Notes: a model not told the origin generated them from the letters alone. DNA of 43,055 nt from an uncultured Bacteroides sp. (GCA_947074275.1 CAMTPA010000021.1:1-43055); one strand, 5' to 3'; positions 8,720-18,281 are shown, counted from the first letter of the stretch. Numbers and translations: made by a program.

Positions 8720-10678
8720 TTATTTATAGGGTATCACAAATACAAAACGAGTGCCTTTGGTATACTCTTTGTCAATGTATAGACTTCCGTTCATTCGCTC
8801 TGCGATTTCTTTTGATATAGAGAGTCCTAAACCAGTGCCTTGCGCAAAGCTATCCAATTTGAAAAAACGTTCAAACACCTCTTCGTGCTTGTCTGATGGT
8901 ATGCCACAGCCAGTATCGGCAACGCTAAAATAGATTTTCCTATCCGTTTCGGAATATAGATAGCCAAGCGTAATGGAACCTTGTGCAGTAAACTTAGCAG
9001 CATTGTGCAAAAGGCTCGATAGCACTTGCATAATACGCTCTGGGTTACTGTGTATTACCAGTTCTTCGCACGATGGTTTAAATTTCAACTCTACTCCATT
9101 TTGCAAGTCTGCCTCTGCGCTTTGCATACTTACCCTGCAACAATTGTTTACATCCGTCACAAAGTCGGCCTCAATGTTATCGCATTTATCCAAGTCCGAC
9201 AATTCGAGCGCATAAGAAATTAGTCGCAGCAAATTGTTGCTATTGGTTTCGATAATTGAAGCGTATTCTTTGGCTGCCGGGTCGTTTTTATATTGACTGC
9301 CTATAATTTGCGAGAAGCCCACTATCGAGTTCAAAGGTGTTCTAATCTCGTGCGACATACTTTGTATAAATCTTGTTTTTGCTTGGCTGGCTTGTTCCGC
9401 TTTCTCTTTCGCCTTCTTCAACTCCTCTTTCGATTGAAGCAAACGTTTATTGAGTTTGTTTTCGCGATAAAGAAACACCAATACCAATATCAGAACCACC
9501 ACTAAGAAAAGAATAATGATTTGTGTGTTACGCAATTCTTTTTCTTGAGCACGAAGTAATAGTTCTTTTTTCTCACGCTCCACTTTCTCAAGGTTTACTA
9601 AAGTAGCAAATCCACTGGTAGTAAGTTCATCATCATTTACCCTTACCGAATCTTCGAGTTGAATGTATTTTGCTAAGAAAGTAGCCGCAAGTTCTTTTTT
9701 GCTCATTGCAAGATATATTTCACCCTTCATTCGATAGTGTCCGTTGCGCAAAGCGTGTTCGTTCAGTTTCAACTCTTCTTCGATAAGATTATCTATAGTT
9801 TGCAATGCACTTTGATATTGCCCTGTTTGCTTATAAAAATGGTATTCATTTTCATAATACATCTTTTTATGGCTTATCAGTTTCTTATCGTGATCGAACA
9901 TACGTTTACTTTCTTGCAACAAGTCCCACGCTTTAGACAGATTTCCGGCCGCTAAATAATAGTGCATATAAGCCAGCTTCACAGCTATCAGATGTAAATC
10001 CGCATTTGCTGCTTCGTCGGCTTTTTTTAAATATGCCAATGCTTTTTCCATATTGCATTGGTTGATATAATATTTTGCGGCCTCAGTATAAAGGAATGCC
10101 ACATTGTAATTATCCATTTCATAGTTCTCAGTTAGCTCTATGGCTTTGAGGCAATACTCGTTGCTAAGGCTTTTCATATTCTTTATCTTATAAATCTGAT
10201 AAAGATTATTATAGCACGAAAGAAGGCCTATTTTACTATCACGTTGCTGTGCATCTTTCAGCATTTCCAAAGCCTGATAAAGAGCGATATTGATATTCCC
10301 TGTCTTGAGGTAATGCAATATCAAACGATCGCTCCACACAAAATAATAGTATTTCAACTGATCGGTTTCGGTAGCAAAATCTTTCACTTTATTCACATAG
10401 AAAACAATGCTATCTTCATTGTCTCCTTTAAAATAATGGTGATCCAACTTCAAAGTCAATGCCACTGCTTGCATTCGCTTGTCACCTTTCTCTGTTGCCT
10501 GAGAAAACAGAGTATCTGCCATCAACATCACACGGGCATCACCGATATGTTCTTGACATTTCTGATAGTAGGAATAAAGATTTTGGTCTATCTTAAATTC
10601 TTTTTCTTCCTGACTATGAGCTATGTTACAAGAAGCGATGATAAAGATACAAACTATGACTATTCGATTTAAAAACAT
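8720..10678 (-). CDS. TPR-repeat sensor histidine kinase
   Basis: A 652-residue membrane sensor kinase. Signal segment at residues 1-22 (a lipobox-like IASC with Cys17 is present, so it may be lipidated); a periplasmic stretch of TPR-like helical pairs, about residues 35-350; one membrane segment at 387-403; a short coiled coil; the phosphoacceptor helix with His443 in SMSHEIRTPLNS; and the ATPase domain with HNAAKF (Asn559), DTGCGIP and GTGLGLS. There is no receiver or output domain on the same chain and no response regulator beside it, so it is an orphan kinase here. The next gene downstream is a fimbrillin-like lipoprotein, 24 bases away. Kinases of this TPR type are frequent in Bacteroidales. 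Confidence 0.92.
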   Translation of the reverse strand: MFLNRIVIVCIFIIASCNIAHSQEEKEFKIDQNLYSYYQKCQEHIGDARVMLMADTLFSQATEKGDKRMQAVALTLKLDHHYFKGDNEDSIVFYVNKVKDFATETDQLKYYYFVWSDRLILHYLKTGNINIALYQALEMLKDAQQRDSKIGLLSCYNNLYQIYKIKNMKSLSNEYCLKAIELTENYEMDNYNVAFLYTEAAKYYINQCNMEKALAYLKKADEAANADLHLIAVKLAYMHYYLAAGNLSKAWDLLQESKRMFDHDKKLISHKKMYYENEYHFYKQTGQYQSALQTIDNLIEEELKLNEHALRNGHYRMKGEIYLAMSKKELAATFLAKYIQLEDSVRVNDDELTTSGFATLVNLEKVEREKKELLLRAQEKELRNTQIIILFLVVVLILVLVFLYRENKLNKRLLQSKEELKKAKEKAEQASQAKTRFIQSMSHEIRTPLNSIVGFSQIIGSQYKNDPAAKEYASIIETNSNNLLRLISYALELSDLDKCDNIEADFVTDVNNCCRVSMQSAEADLQNGVELKFKPSCEELVIHSNPERIMQVLSSLLHNAAKFTAQGSITLGYLYSETDRKIYFSVADTGCGIPSDKHEEVFERFFKLDSFAQGTGLGLSISKEIAERMNGSLYIDKEYTKGTRFVFVIPYK

Positions 10679-10722
10679 TACTTTTACGGTTGATATTAAC
10701 TTAAAAAACGCACGATGTTAGG

Positions 10723-10730
10723 CAAATATA
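10723..10730 (-). promoter_or_regulatory. Promoter -7 box (TATATTTG on the minus strand) for the TPR kinase operon
   Basis: On the minus strand TATATTTG matches TAnnTTTG, 44 bases upstream of the kinase ATG. No TTG is visible at the -33 position. The rest of 10731-10925 is AT-rich with no clear gene. Confidence 0.5.
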
Positions 10731-10925
10731 CATTTTATTTTCATTAAACATTAAAAAAATATTATTTTATTTTAGAACCAATAACATTTTATCAGCGTTC
10801 ATTAAAAAGAGGATGACAAATCTGAATTTTCAACCATTATCCCCTTTTAATGGGCATTGACAAGAAAAATCAGAAGCATCAGGTATTTTATTTAACAAAT
10901 TAATAAATCTTAAAAACAGGAAAAT

Positions 10926-11156
10926 ATGGAAGAGAATGTAGACAACAGCAAAATTGTAGAAGTATTTAGTGGTTCGAGATGGGAAGCAGAGCTTGTAAAA
11001 GGGCTTTTGGAAAGCAATGACATTGTGGCCGAAGTAAAAGATGGGTTAATCTCGTCGATTGCTCCCTACATCAGCCCCACCGTAAGTGTGATGGTGAACG
11101 AAGACCAGTACGAGCAAGCGATGGAGGTTATCAGAAACAGAGATAAGGAGGCATAA
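10926..11156 (+). CDS. DUF2007 domain small protein
   Basis: A 76-residue soluble protein that I recognise as DUF2007 (PF09413, sometimes called a putative signal-transducing protein). The fold pattern is seen in VEVFSGSRWEAELVKGLLESNDI, then an IAEVKDG-like strand and VSVMVNEDQYEQAMEVI. Members are small ferredoxin-like or PII-like units with no proven biochemical function. There is no signal peptide. The gene stands alone, between the divergent kinase operon and the repeat cluster before proB, and has no obvious functional partner. An A-rich AGGAAAAT sequence before the ATG at 10926 may act as the ribosome binding site. Confidence 0.75.
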   Translation: MEENVDNSKIVEVFSGSRWEAELVKGLLESNDIVAEVKDGLISSIAPYISPTVSVMVNEDQYEQAMEVIRNRDKEA

Positions 11157-11180
11157 TTGCCACTTCCGCTTTTCCGATTG

Positions 11181-11242
11181 GTTTCAAGGCCTTGAAACAA
11201 AAGTTTCGCCCCCGTGAAACAAAAGTTTCAAGGCCTTGAAAC
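11181..11242. repeat. Three-unit palindromic repeat array, 22-base period
   Basis: Three 18-base units spaced by AAAA. Units 1 (11181-11198) and 3 (11225-11242) are the identical perfect palindrome GTTTCAAGGCCTTGAAAC. Unit 2 (11203-11220) keeps the GTTTC...GAAAC ends but has a GC-rich core (GCCCCCGT). The repeat period is 22 bases. It is intergenic, 125 bases upstream of the proB start. It could be an operator array, a hairpin-forming transcript end for the DUF2007 gene, or a REP-like element. It is not a CRISPR. Confidence 0.9.
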
Positions 11243-11336
11243 TAAATCAACTATGCACAGTTGACAAGCCAATCGTCACAGAGATGTTTGCTAATAATAA
11301 GCAGGGTGCTTTTACTTTCAATATTGTCATTTTTTA

Positions 11337-11344
11337 TATCTTTG
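11337..11344 (+). promoter_or_regulatory. Promoter -7 box (TATCTTTG) for proBA
   Basis: A perfect TAnnTTTG match 22 bases before the proB ATG; no clear -33 element. The repeat array at 11181-11242 ends 94 bases upstream. Confidence 0.65.
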
Positions 11345-11366
11345 CACTTTCAAATCGTTAGCAAAT

Positions 11367-12449
11367 ATGAAACACAAGCTTACACGTGTAGCAGTAAAGA
11401 TAGGTAGCAACGTACTGACACGCCCCGACGGAACGTTGGACGTGACCCGTATGTCGGCACTCGTAGACCAAGTGGCCACTCTCCACAAATCGGGCATAGA
11501 GGTCATCCTCATTTCATCGGGTGCGGTGGCATCGGGAAGAAGCGAAATGCAGGTGAGCAAGAAGCTGGACAGTGTAGACCAACGCCAGCTTTTTTCGGCC
11601 ATTGGACAGGTAAAGCTGATAAACCGATACTACGAACTGTTTCGCGATTACGGCATCGTGGTGGGGCAAGTGCTTACCACCAAAGAAAACTTTTCTACTC
11701 GTAGGCATTACCTAAACCAAAAAAACTGTATGGGGGTGATGCTCGAAAACAGTGTGATTCCGATAGTGAACGAAAACGACACCATATCGGTGACCGAATT
11801 AATGTTTACCGACAACGACGAGTTATCGGGGCTGATAGCCTCGATGATGGATGCCCAGAAACTTATTATACTGAGCAACATAGACGGAATATACAACGGT
11901 GTACCTTCCGACCCAGCCTCGACAGTGATACGAGAGATAGAGCACGGTAGCGACCTGACCGACTACATCCAAACCAGCAAGTCGAGTTTTGGACGAGGTG
12001 GTATGCTCACCAAAACCAACATTGCTCGCAAAGTGGCAGACGAAGGTATTGAGGTGATTATCGCAAACGGAAAAGTGGACAACATATTGGTGAGCCTCAT
12101 CAACCACCCAGACGAAACAGTCTGCACTCGATTTGTGCCAGGAAGCACACCCGTATCGAGCATAAAAAAATGGATTGCCCACAGCGATGGATTTGCCAAA
12201 GGAGAAATACACATCAATGAGTGTGCTACCGAAGTGCTCAATTCCGACAAGGCGGTGAGCATTCTCCCCATAGGCATCACTCGAATTGAAGGCGAGTTTG
12301 AACGCGATGACATCGTACGCATAGTGAGCCACGAAGGAAACAACGTGGGAGTAGGCAAAGCCAATTGCAGTTCGGAGCAAGCCAAAGAAGCGATGGGCAA
12401 ACACGGGAAAAAGGCAGTGGTACATTACGATTACTTATATATAGAATAG
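11367..12449 (+). CDS. proB: Glutamate 5-kinase
   Basis: First step of proline synthesis: ATP-dependent phosphorylation of glutamate to gamma-glutamyl phosphate; cytosolic. The amino-acid-kinase domain covers about residues 1-255 (KIGSNVLT near the start, [24 protein letters not shown] and GRGGMLTK), followed by a C-terminal PUA domain (about 275-350, [23 protein letters not shown]). Length 360 is that of the long, PUA-bearing form. It ends 2 bases before proA, so the two are translated together; their labile intermediate is handed from one enzyme to the other in known systems. Confidence 0.95.
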   Translation: MKHKLTRVAVKIGSNVLTRPDGTLDVTRMSALVDQVATLHKSGIEVILISSGAVASGRSEMQVSKKLDSVDQRQLFSAIGQVKLINRYYELFRDYGIVVGQVLTTKENFSTRRHYLNQKNCMGVMLENSVIPIVNENDTISVTELMFTDNDELSGLIASMMDAQKLIILSNIDGIYNGVPSDPASTVIREIEHGSDLTDYIQTSKSSFGRGGMLTKTNIARKVADEGIEVIIANGKVDNILVSLINHPDETVCTRFVPGSTPVSSIKKWIAHSDGFAKGEIHINECATEVLNSDKAVSILPIGITRIEGEFERDDIVRIVSHEGNNVGVGKANCSSEQAKEAMGKHGKKAVVHYDYLYIE

Positions 12450-12451
12450 AT

Positions 12452-13699
12452 ATGAAACTAAAACACATCTTTGTTGCCGTGCAAAAGGCAAGCAGAAAAT
12501 TAATCGGTTTGAGCGACGAGCGCATCAACGAGGTGCTCAATGCGGTGGCCGACGAAATAGCAGGCGAAACGGAGTATATCCTGCAGGAGAATGCAAAAGA
12601 TTTGGCTCGTATGGAACCTACCAATCCCAAGTACGACCGACTGAAACTGACTGTCGACCGCCTGAAAGACATTGCATCGGATATGCGAAGCGTGGCTACA
12701 CTGCCTTCACCACTCGGACGGATTTTAAAGGAGGTAACTCGTCCTAACGGGATGAAGCTAACCAAAACAAGTGTGCCATTTGGCGTAATAGGCATTATCT
12801 ACGAGGCGCGCCCCAACGTGAGCTTTGATGTGTTTTCGCTTTGTTTCAAAAGCGGAAGTGCCTGTATATTAAAAGGAGGTAGCGATGCCGAATATTCCAA
12901 CCTTGCCATCGTGGGGCTGCTACACAAAGTGCTGAAACGCTTCGACATAGACCCACATACGGTGGAGCTACTACCAGTAGATCGCGAAGCTACCTCGGAA
13001 CTGCTACACGCTGTGGGCTATGTAGATTTGCTGATACCACGTGGAAGCAGCAACCTCATCAACTACGTACGCGAAAACGCATCAATCCCCGTCATCGAGA
13101 CGGGAGCAGGCATCTGTCATACCTATTTCGACAAAGAAGGCGATGCCAACAAAGGAGCTACCATTATTAATAATGCAAAAACCCGCAGAGTAAGCGTGTG
13201 CAATGCACTCGATTGTCTGGTGATTCACCAAGACCGCTTGGCAGACTTGCCATTGCTCTGCAAGCAATTACAAGAAAACAATGTTATCATTTATGCCGAC
13301 AAACCTTCGTATGCTTCTTTGGAGGGTCATTATCCCGATAAGCTTCTTCAGACTGCCGATTCCGATAGCTTTGGAACCGAGTTTCTCGATTATAAAATGG
13401 CTATCAAAACTGTTTCAAATATCGAATCGGCTTTAGAACACATCCAAGAAAACAGTTCCAAGCACAGCGAATGTATTGTGACCGAAGACGAAATGACAGC
13501 ACAGCTATTTGGCAAAACGGTAGATGCGGCTTGCGTCTACGTAAATGTTTCTACAGCATTTACCGACGGAGCACAATTTGGTTTAGGTGCCGAGATTGGC
13601 ATCAGCACACAAAAACTGCACGCACGCGGGCCAATGGCACTGGAAGAGATTACTTCGTACAAATGGATAATAAGGGGTGATGGACAAGTGCGCAAATAA
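12452..13699 (+). CDS. proA: Glutamate-5-semialdehyde dehydrogenase (gamma-glutamyl phosphate reductase)
   Basis: Second step of proline synthesis: NADPH-dependent reduction of gamma-glutamyl phosphate to glutamate semialdehyde. Aldehyde-dehydrogenase fold with the catalytic cysteine in [12 protein letters not shown] (Cys222) and the conserved [12 protein letters not shown] segment. The ATG at 12452, 2 bases after proB, gives 415 residues, the usual length. The frame is open upstream to 12365 inside proB, but that 29-residue extension is an overlap artefact. A stretch of different codon style begins near 13270 without breaking the frame. About 190 bases with a separate promoter follow before argF'. 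Confidence 0.95.
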   Translation: MKLKHIFVAVQKASRKLIGLSDERINEVLNAVADEIAGETEYILQENAKDLARMEPTNPKYDRLKLTVDRLKDIASDMRSVATLPSPLGRILKEVTRPNGMKLTKTSVPFGVIGIIYEARPNVSFDVFSLCFKSGSACILKGGSDAEYSNLAIVGLLHKVLKRFDIDPHTVELLPVDREATSELLHAVGYVDLLIPRGSSNLINYVRENASIPVIETGAGICHTYFDKEGDANKGATIINNAKTRRVSVCNALDCLVIHQDRLADLPLLCKQLQENNVIIYADKPSYASLEGHYPDKLLQTADSDSFGTEFLDYKMAIKTVSNIESALEHIQENSSKHSECIVTEDEMTAQLFGKTVDAACVYVNVSTAFTDGAQFGLGAEIGISTQKLHARGPMALEEITSYKWIIRGDGQVRK

Positions 13700-13796
13700 A
13701 CATACATTTGTAATACTATTGTGAAAACTTGTATATTTCCACCATTGCAAGAGATAATAGTTGTATAAACACTGTGTTATTTTAAAATATTTTATA

Positions 13797-13804
13797 TACT
13801 TTTG
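13797..13804 (+). promoter_or_regulatory. Promoter -7 box (TACTTTTG) for argF'
   Basis: TACTTTTG matches TAnnTTTG, 88 bases upstream of the ATG at 13893. The leader between the two holds no clear hairpin. There is no convincing -33 TTG. Confidence 0.5.
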
Positions 13805-13892
13805 TCGATTATATTTAATAGGTTCAAGTACAATCGGCTACTAATAGAGCAACAACAGGTGATATGAATCACAGTTTAACTTGATAAATAAT

Positions 13893-14849
13893 ATGAAGAA
13901 ATTTACTTGTGTACAAGATATTGGCGATTTGAAAATCGCACTCGATGAAGCTTTTGAGATAAAGAAAGACCGATTCAAATATGTGGAACTGGGAAGAAAC
14001 AAAACATTACTAATGATTTTCTTCAACTCCAGCCTACGCACTCGTTTGAGTACTCAGAAAGCTGCCACAAACTTGGGTATGAATGTGATTGTGCTCGACA
14101 TAAACCAAGGAGCGTGGAAACTGGAGACAGAACGTGGCGTGATAATGGATGGCGACAAGCCCGAACACATTTTAGAAGCTATCCCCGTGATGGGCTGCTA
14201 TTGTGACATTATCGGTGTACGTGCTTTCGCACAGTTCGAAAATCGTGAGTTCGATTATCAAGAAACCATCATCAACCAGTTCATCAAGTATTCGGGTCGT
14301 CCGGTGTTCTCGATGGAAGCGGCCACTCGCCATCCATTGCAAAGTTTCGCCGACCTCATCACCATTGAAGAATACAAGAAAACACCTCGCCCTAAAGTGG
14401 TGTTGACTTGGGCTCCCCATCCAAAGGCATTGCCACAAGCCGTGCCCAACTCATTTGCAGAGTGGATGAATGCTACCGACTACGACTTTGTGATAGCACA
14501 TCCCAAAGGCTACGAACTCGACCCACAATTTGTAGGAGATGCAAAAGTGGAATACGACCAAATGAAAGCTTTTGAAGGCGCAGACTTTATCTATGCGAAA
14601 AACTGGGCTGCATATAGCGGACACAACTACGGCAAAATATTGAGCGCCGACCGCGAATGGACTGTGAGCGAACGCCAAATGGCTGTGACAAACAACGCTT
14701 ACTTTATGCACTGTCTGCCTGTGCGCCGCAATATGATAGTGACCGATGAGGTCATCGAAAGCCCTCAATCAATCGTAATTCCCGAAGCTGCCAATCGTGA
14801 GATTTCTGCAACCGTGGTGTTGAAAAGATTATTAGAAGATTTGAAATAA
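13893..14849 (+). CDS. argF': N-succinylornithine carbamoyltransferase
   Basis: Transcarbamylase of the Bacteroidales variant of arginine synthesis, which carbamoylates N-succinyl-L-ornithine instead of ornithine. Carbamoyl phosphate site FFNSSLRTRLS (residues 43-53), HPLQSFADL segment and HCLPVRRN near the C-terminus are visible. Residue 90 is Pro (in GDKPEHI); in the characterised Bacteroides fragilis enzyme Pro90 sets succinylornithine preference, while acetylornithine enzymes have Glu here. That numbering agrees exactly with the ATG at 13893 (318 residues); an in-frame TTG at 13881 is rejected. The next gene, an LruC lipoprotein, starts 12 bases later. Confidence 0.93.
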   Translation: MKKFTCVQDIGDLKIALDEAFEIKKDRFKYVELGRNKTLLMIFFNSSLRTRLSTQKAATNLGMNVIVLDINQGAWKLETERGVIMDGDKPEHILEAIPVMGCYCDIIGVRAFAQFENREFDYQETIINQFIKYSGRPVFSMEAATRHPLQSFADLITIEEYKKTPRPKVVLTWAPHPKALPQAVPNSFAEWMNATDYDFVIAHPKGYELDPQFVGDAKVEYDQMKAFEGADFIYAKNWAAYSGHNYGKILSADREWTVSERQMAVTNNAYFMHCLPVRRNMIVTDEVIESPQSIVIPEAANREISATVVLKRLLEDLK

Positions 14850-14861
14850 CAAGAAAGAAAA

Positions 14862-16769
14862 ATGAGAAAACGCATCCTACAAAACAAAAATCTAAAACCC
14901 GCTATCAGCATTGTATGCGCAATGGTGTTGTCATTAAGTTCCTGTGTTCAAAAGATAGATCTTTCAGAAGGAGACATTGGAAAAGAAGACGAAACCATAC
15001 TGAAAGAGAATTTCTTCGATTTTAATACGATTGAGGACTTTTCTATGCAAATAAACTATGGATACCAAGGAGCTATCACATTCTCCTTATATGATGTCTA
15101 CCCAATGGAGCTTGTTGAAGATTCGTGGGACATGAAAGAGGGCTTATTGCCAATTTACTCGGCAGTAACCAACGAAAATGGCGTATTTAGCAAAAGCGTA
15201 AAGCTTCCCGCATATCACGACAAGTTGTGGCTAATGACCGAACATCTCCTCATTGCATCTCCAATAGAAATTGATGCAAAAAATGGCATTATCAACTTTG
15301 ATTATGCCAATTACAAGCACTCATTGGCAACAACCCGTTCCAACATAACCCCCAGTACACTCCTTGCTGGATATGAAACTTTGGGAGATTGGAATGAAGA
15401 GGGGATACCCAATTATCTGCTTGCTGAAAAAACAGAGATACCCGACGCCTTTCTAAAACGATGCAATACTTTGGCTTCGAGCGTGGCAATGGATCAGACA
15501 CCACTCTTAGATAAACATCCAGAGCTTACCGCTACCGGAACAAATGATATGATGATAACCAAAACAACAGGTTTGGTAGCAACCTATTTCAAATCAACAT
15601 CAGGATGGGAAAATATGGTAGCTTATTATACCTATCAAGATGGAGAAGAGATGGACTTGGATAAGCTTGCAAATCTAAAGAAAACAATATTGTTCCCACG
15701 ATATAGTAGCAAGGCACCCCAAAGCCTACTTGGCGAGCAAGTACAAATTAAGTACTGGAACAAAGAAACAGAGGCCTACGAAGATGAGTTCCCGGCTGGT
15801 ACTCGCATCGGATGGGTTCTATTGGGAATGGGATGGACAACAAATTCGCCCAGAATAAGATATTCAAACCCAGCTTTTAACTCCGACAACACACAAAGAA
15901 GTGTGTTGCTTAGCGACCCTGAATTAGACAATTGTTTCTTTATGGCAATGGAAGACAATGTAGACTATCGTTTCAACGATGCGCTGTTTGCAATTATAGC
16001 TTCTCAATCCAACTCGGTAGAACAGACACCCATTATCCCCGACCAAGTAGATAAAGGAGAGGTATTTTATAAAATAAGCGGTTCGCTAGCCTATGAAGAC
16101 AACTGGCCTGTAAAAGGAGACTACGATATGAACGACGTGGTAATGAACTTTATAAGTACTGTTGTAAAAGAGAAGGATACAGACAAAGTGGTGAGAACCA
16201 CTTCTACCTTTACTGCGGTAAACAATGGTGCTATGTACACCAATGGTTTTGGTTTTCAGCTTGATAATATTCTGAGCAGACAAGTTACCTCACTAACCAT
16301 AAGCTTCAATGGCAACATCATATCCGAAGAGTTTGAAGAGGGAACAGACAAGCCCGTCGTAATATTATTTGATGATATTCGTTCGTATCTGAACAAACCA
16401 TTTACAGTGGTGATAGAATATAGCAAATTCACAAACGGTGGTGTTTTCGAGGAAAATGCGTTACCACCTTACAACCCGTTTGTATTCTCGCAAGGCAGAG
16501 AGTGTGAAATCCATTTGGCTGGATACAAGCCAACCAGCAAAGCCGATGCAAGCTTGCGCGGCACAAAAGACGACATCAGTATGGATGACAACGGCAATGA
16601 AATGTATTATACTGCAAAAGACAATATGCCTTATGGCTTATATATCAGTGGCAGCTATTTTAATTATCCTGCCGAGAACGAAGATATTCGTGACAAATAT
16701 CCTCACTTTGAAGATTGGGTAAAGAGCTTTGGACAAGAGTATAAAGACTGGTATTTACAACCAGAGTAA
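14862..16769 (+). CDS. LruC-domain lipoprotein
   Basis: A 635-residue lipoprotein; lipobox LSSC at Cys28. The N-terminal half is unassigned beta-rich sequence. The C-terminal part carries the LruC/DUF4842 signature: AYEDNWPVKGDYDMNDVVMNF (about residues 412-432), a probable calcium-binding Asp-rich motif, followed by NGFGFQLDN and a closing YPHFEDWVKSFGQEYKDWY tail. LruC was first described in Leptospira; in Bacteroidales the domain is common on surface lipoproteins, function unknown. It lies 12 bases after argF' and ends in a strong terminator at 16793, so it is probably read from the argF' promoter, an odd pairing of a surface lipoprotein with an arginine gene. Confidence 0.82.
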   Translation: MRKRILQNKNLKPAISIVCAMVLSLSSCVQKIDLSEGDIGKEDETILKENFFDFNTIEDFSMQINYGYQGAITFSLYDVYPMELVEDSWDMKEGLLPIYSAVTNENGVFSKSVKLPAYHDKLWLMTEHLLIASPIEIDAKNGIINFDYANYKHSLATTRSNITPSTLLAGYETLGDWNEEGIPNYLLAEKTEIPDAFLKRCNTLASSVAMDQTPLLDKHPELTATGTNDMMITKTTGLVATYFKSTSGWENMVAYYTYQDGEEMDLDKLANLKKTILFPRYSSKAPQSLLGEQVQIKYWNKETEAYEDEFPAGTRIGWVLLGMGWTTNSPRIRYSNPAFNSDNTQRSVLLSDPELDNCFFMAMEDNVDYRFNDALFAIIASQSNSVEQTPIIPDQVDKGEVFYKISGSLAYEDNWPVKGDYDMNDVVMNFISTVVKEKDTDKVVRTTSTFTAVNNGAMYTNGFGFQLDNILSRQVTSLTISFNGNIISEEFEEGTDKPVVILFDDIRSYLNKPFTVVIEYSKFTNGGVFEENALPPYNPFVFSQGRECEIHLAGYKPTSKADASLRGTKDDISMDDNGNEMYYTAKDNMPYGLYISGSYFNYPAENEDIRDKYPHFEDWVKSFGQEYKDWYLQPE

Positions 16770-16792
16770 CAACAATATTGCAATATTTTCGG

Positions 16793-16829
16793 AACGGCGC
16801 ATTGGCAAAAAACCAATGCGCCGTTTTTT
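16793..16829 (+). terminator. Rho-independent terminator after the LruC lipoprotein gene
   Basis: A 13-base-pair GC-rich stem (arms 16793-16805 and 16813-16825, loop CAAAAAA) followed by a T run to 16829. Confidence 0.93.
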
Positions 16830-17090
16830 ATAAAATCATCAGCCAAATATCGAATACCGAACTAAGATTTAACAACAATCAAACCTTTCCTCTTCTTTTT
16901 CAGTAATCTGTATTAGAATCTCCGTAATTTATATACAGCAAAAATTCCTTGTTATTTTTATTTTTGCAATACAAACATTCATCCTACCTTTAAGTGTTTT
17001 TAGAGAACACTGGATAGATATGTTTTGCTAACAAGCTGAATATAATAGCTTGTATAAACTGAATTTTCATCTTAAAAACAGCAATAGAAT
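16830..17090 (+). promoter_or_regulatory. Leader region of the alcohol dehydrogenase gene with a -7 box at 16959-16966
   Basis: This gene-free stretch contains TATTTTTG (16959-16966), a TAnnTTTG match, 124 bases upstream of the dehydrogenase ATG, so the transcript would have a leader of over 100 bases. No -33 TTG stands at proper spacing, and I see no riboswitch fold that I recognise. Confidence 0.45.
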
Positions 17091-18242
17091 ATGAATAATT
17101 TTATCTTTCAAAACCCAACTAAATTGGTATTCGGCAAAGGGCAAATAGCCAAACTCAGAAAGCTGATTCCTACTGATAAGAAAGTGATGATTACTTACGG
17201 AGGTGGTTCAATCTTCAAAAATGGTGTATACGACCAAGTGAAGGAAGCACTGAAAAACCACACTGTAACAGAGTTTGGAGGTATAGAGCCAAATCCTGAG
17301 TACGAAACCTTGATGCACTGCGTGACCGAGTGTCGTGAAAAGGAAATTGATTATTTGTTGGCCGTAGGCGGAGGTTCGGTGATAGACGGAACTAAATTTG
17401 TGGCCACTGCCCTGAAATGGGAGGGCGATCCGTGGGCATTCTTAGAAAAGCCTATCCCTGTGACCGAGGCTGTTCCATTGGCCACTGTGCTCACCATCGC
17501 TGCCACAGGTTCTGAAATGAACAATGGATCAGTTATCAGCCGTCGTGAACGCAAAGAGAAACGTTTTTTCTTTAACGACGCTTGCTATCCACAATTCTCA
17601 ATACTCGACCCTACCGTGCTCTATTCACTACCCCAAAAGCAGGTCGCAAATGGAGTGATAGATACATTTATACACGTATTGGAGCAATATGTCACCTTCG
17701 ACAATCAAGCCTACGTGCAAGATTATTGGGCTGAGGGAATATTGAAAACACTGGTAAACATCGCTCCCAAACTGATGGAGAATCAACACGATTATGACAA
17801 TTGTTCCAACTTTATGTATGCTGCTACAATGGCTCTGAACGGTTTCATAGCGATGGGCGTAGCACAAGATTGGGCTACTCATATGATTGGGCAAGAGTTG
17901 ACTGCCCTGCACGGATTAGATCACGGCGTAACACTCGCTATTGTCTACCCAGGTGTAGCAAGCGTTATGCGCGAAGACAAGCGCGAAAAGTTATTGCAAT
18001 ATGGCGAACGTGTGTTCGGCATTAATCAAGGTAGCGATGATGAAAGAATAGAGCAAGTAATTGTGGCTACCGAAAAGTTCTTCCGTTCATTGGGAGTAGG
18101 CACACGCTTATCCGATTATGGCATCGGCGAAGAAACTATCAATGAAATAGCTCGTCGTTTTGAAGAGCGCAAGTTTATGCTTGGCGAAAAAGGCAACATT
18201 ACCCCCGATATAGTAAAAGAGATTCTTCATCACGTGAAGTAA
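17091..18242 (+). CDS. Iron-containing alcohol dehydrogenase, YqhD type
   Basis: NAD(P)H-dependent reductase of aldehydes to alcohols, soluble. N-terminal Rossmann half with GGGS motifs (residues 37-40 and 93-96), then a helical metal-binding half. Metal ligands are Asp191, His195, His264 and His278, exactly 3 less than the ligands of E. coli YqhD (194, 198, 267, 281), and the HGLDHG context is conserved. Length 383 is normal. The opening NFIFQNPTKLVFGKGQI is typical of butanol-dehydrogenase-like members. It is transcribed alone; a shared terminator separates it from the convergent LytTR regulator gene. Substrate cannot be told; YqhD-type enzymes detoxify short aldehydes or make alcohols in fermentation. 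Confidence 0.92.
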   Translation: MNNFIFQNPTKLVFGKGQIAKLRKLIPTDKKVMITYGGGSIFKNGVYDQVKEALKNHTVTEFGGIEPNPEYETLMHCVTECREKEIDYLLAVGGGSVIDGTKFVATALKWEGDPWAFLEKPIPVTEAVPLATVLTIAATGSEMNNGSVISRRERKEKRFFFNDACYPQFSILDPTVLYSLPQKQVANGVIDTFIHVLEQYVTFDNQAYVQDYWAEGILKTLVNIAPKLMENQHDYDNCSNFMYAATMALNGFIAMGVAQDWATHMIGQELTALHGLDHGVTLAIVYPGVASVMREDKREKLLQYGERVFGINQGSDDERIEQVIVATEKFFRSLGVGTRLSDYGIGEETINEIARRFEERKFMLGEKGNITPDIVKEILHHVK

Positions 18243-18281
18243 GTGCCTTATTCATTTCTAAACAAGGAGTCTCTTTTCTAA

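Noticed and set aside
11181..11242. Short CRISPR array
   Set aside because: Only three units, 4-base constant AAAA spacers and no cas genes; the units are palindromic and intergenic.
12365..12451. Extended proA start inside proB
   Set aside because: The extra 29 residues are an out-of-frame reading of proB; the ATG at 12452 gives the family length and normal operon spacing.
12277..12795. 172-residue frame antisense to the proB/proA junction
   Set aside because: Ser/Arg-rich shadow of proA and proB, no start signal.
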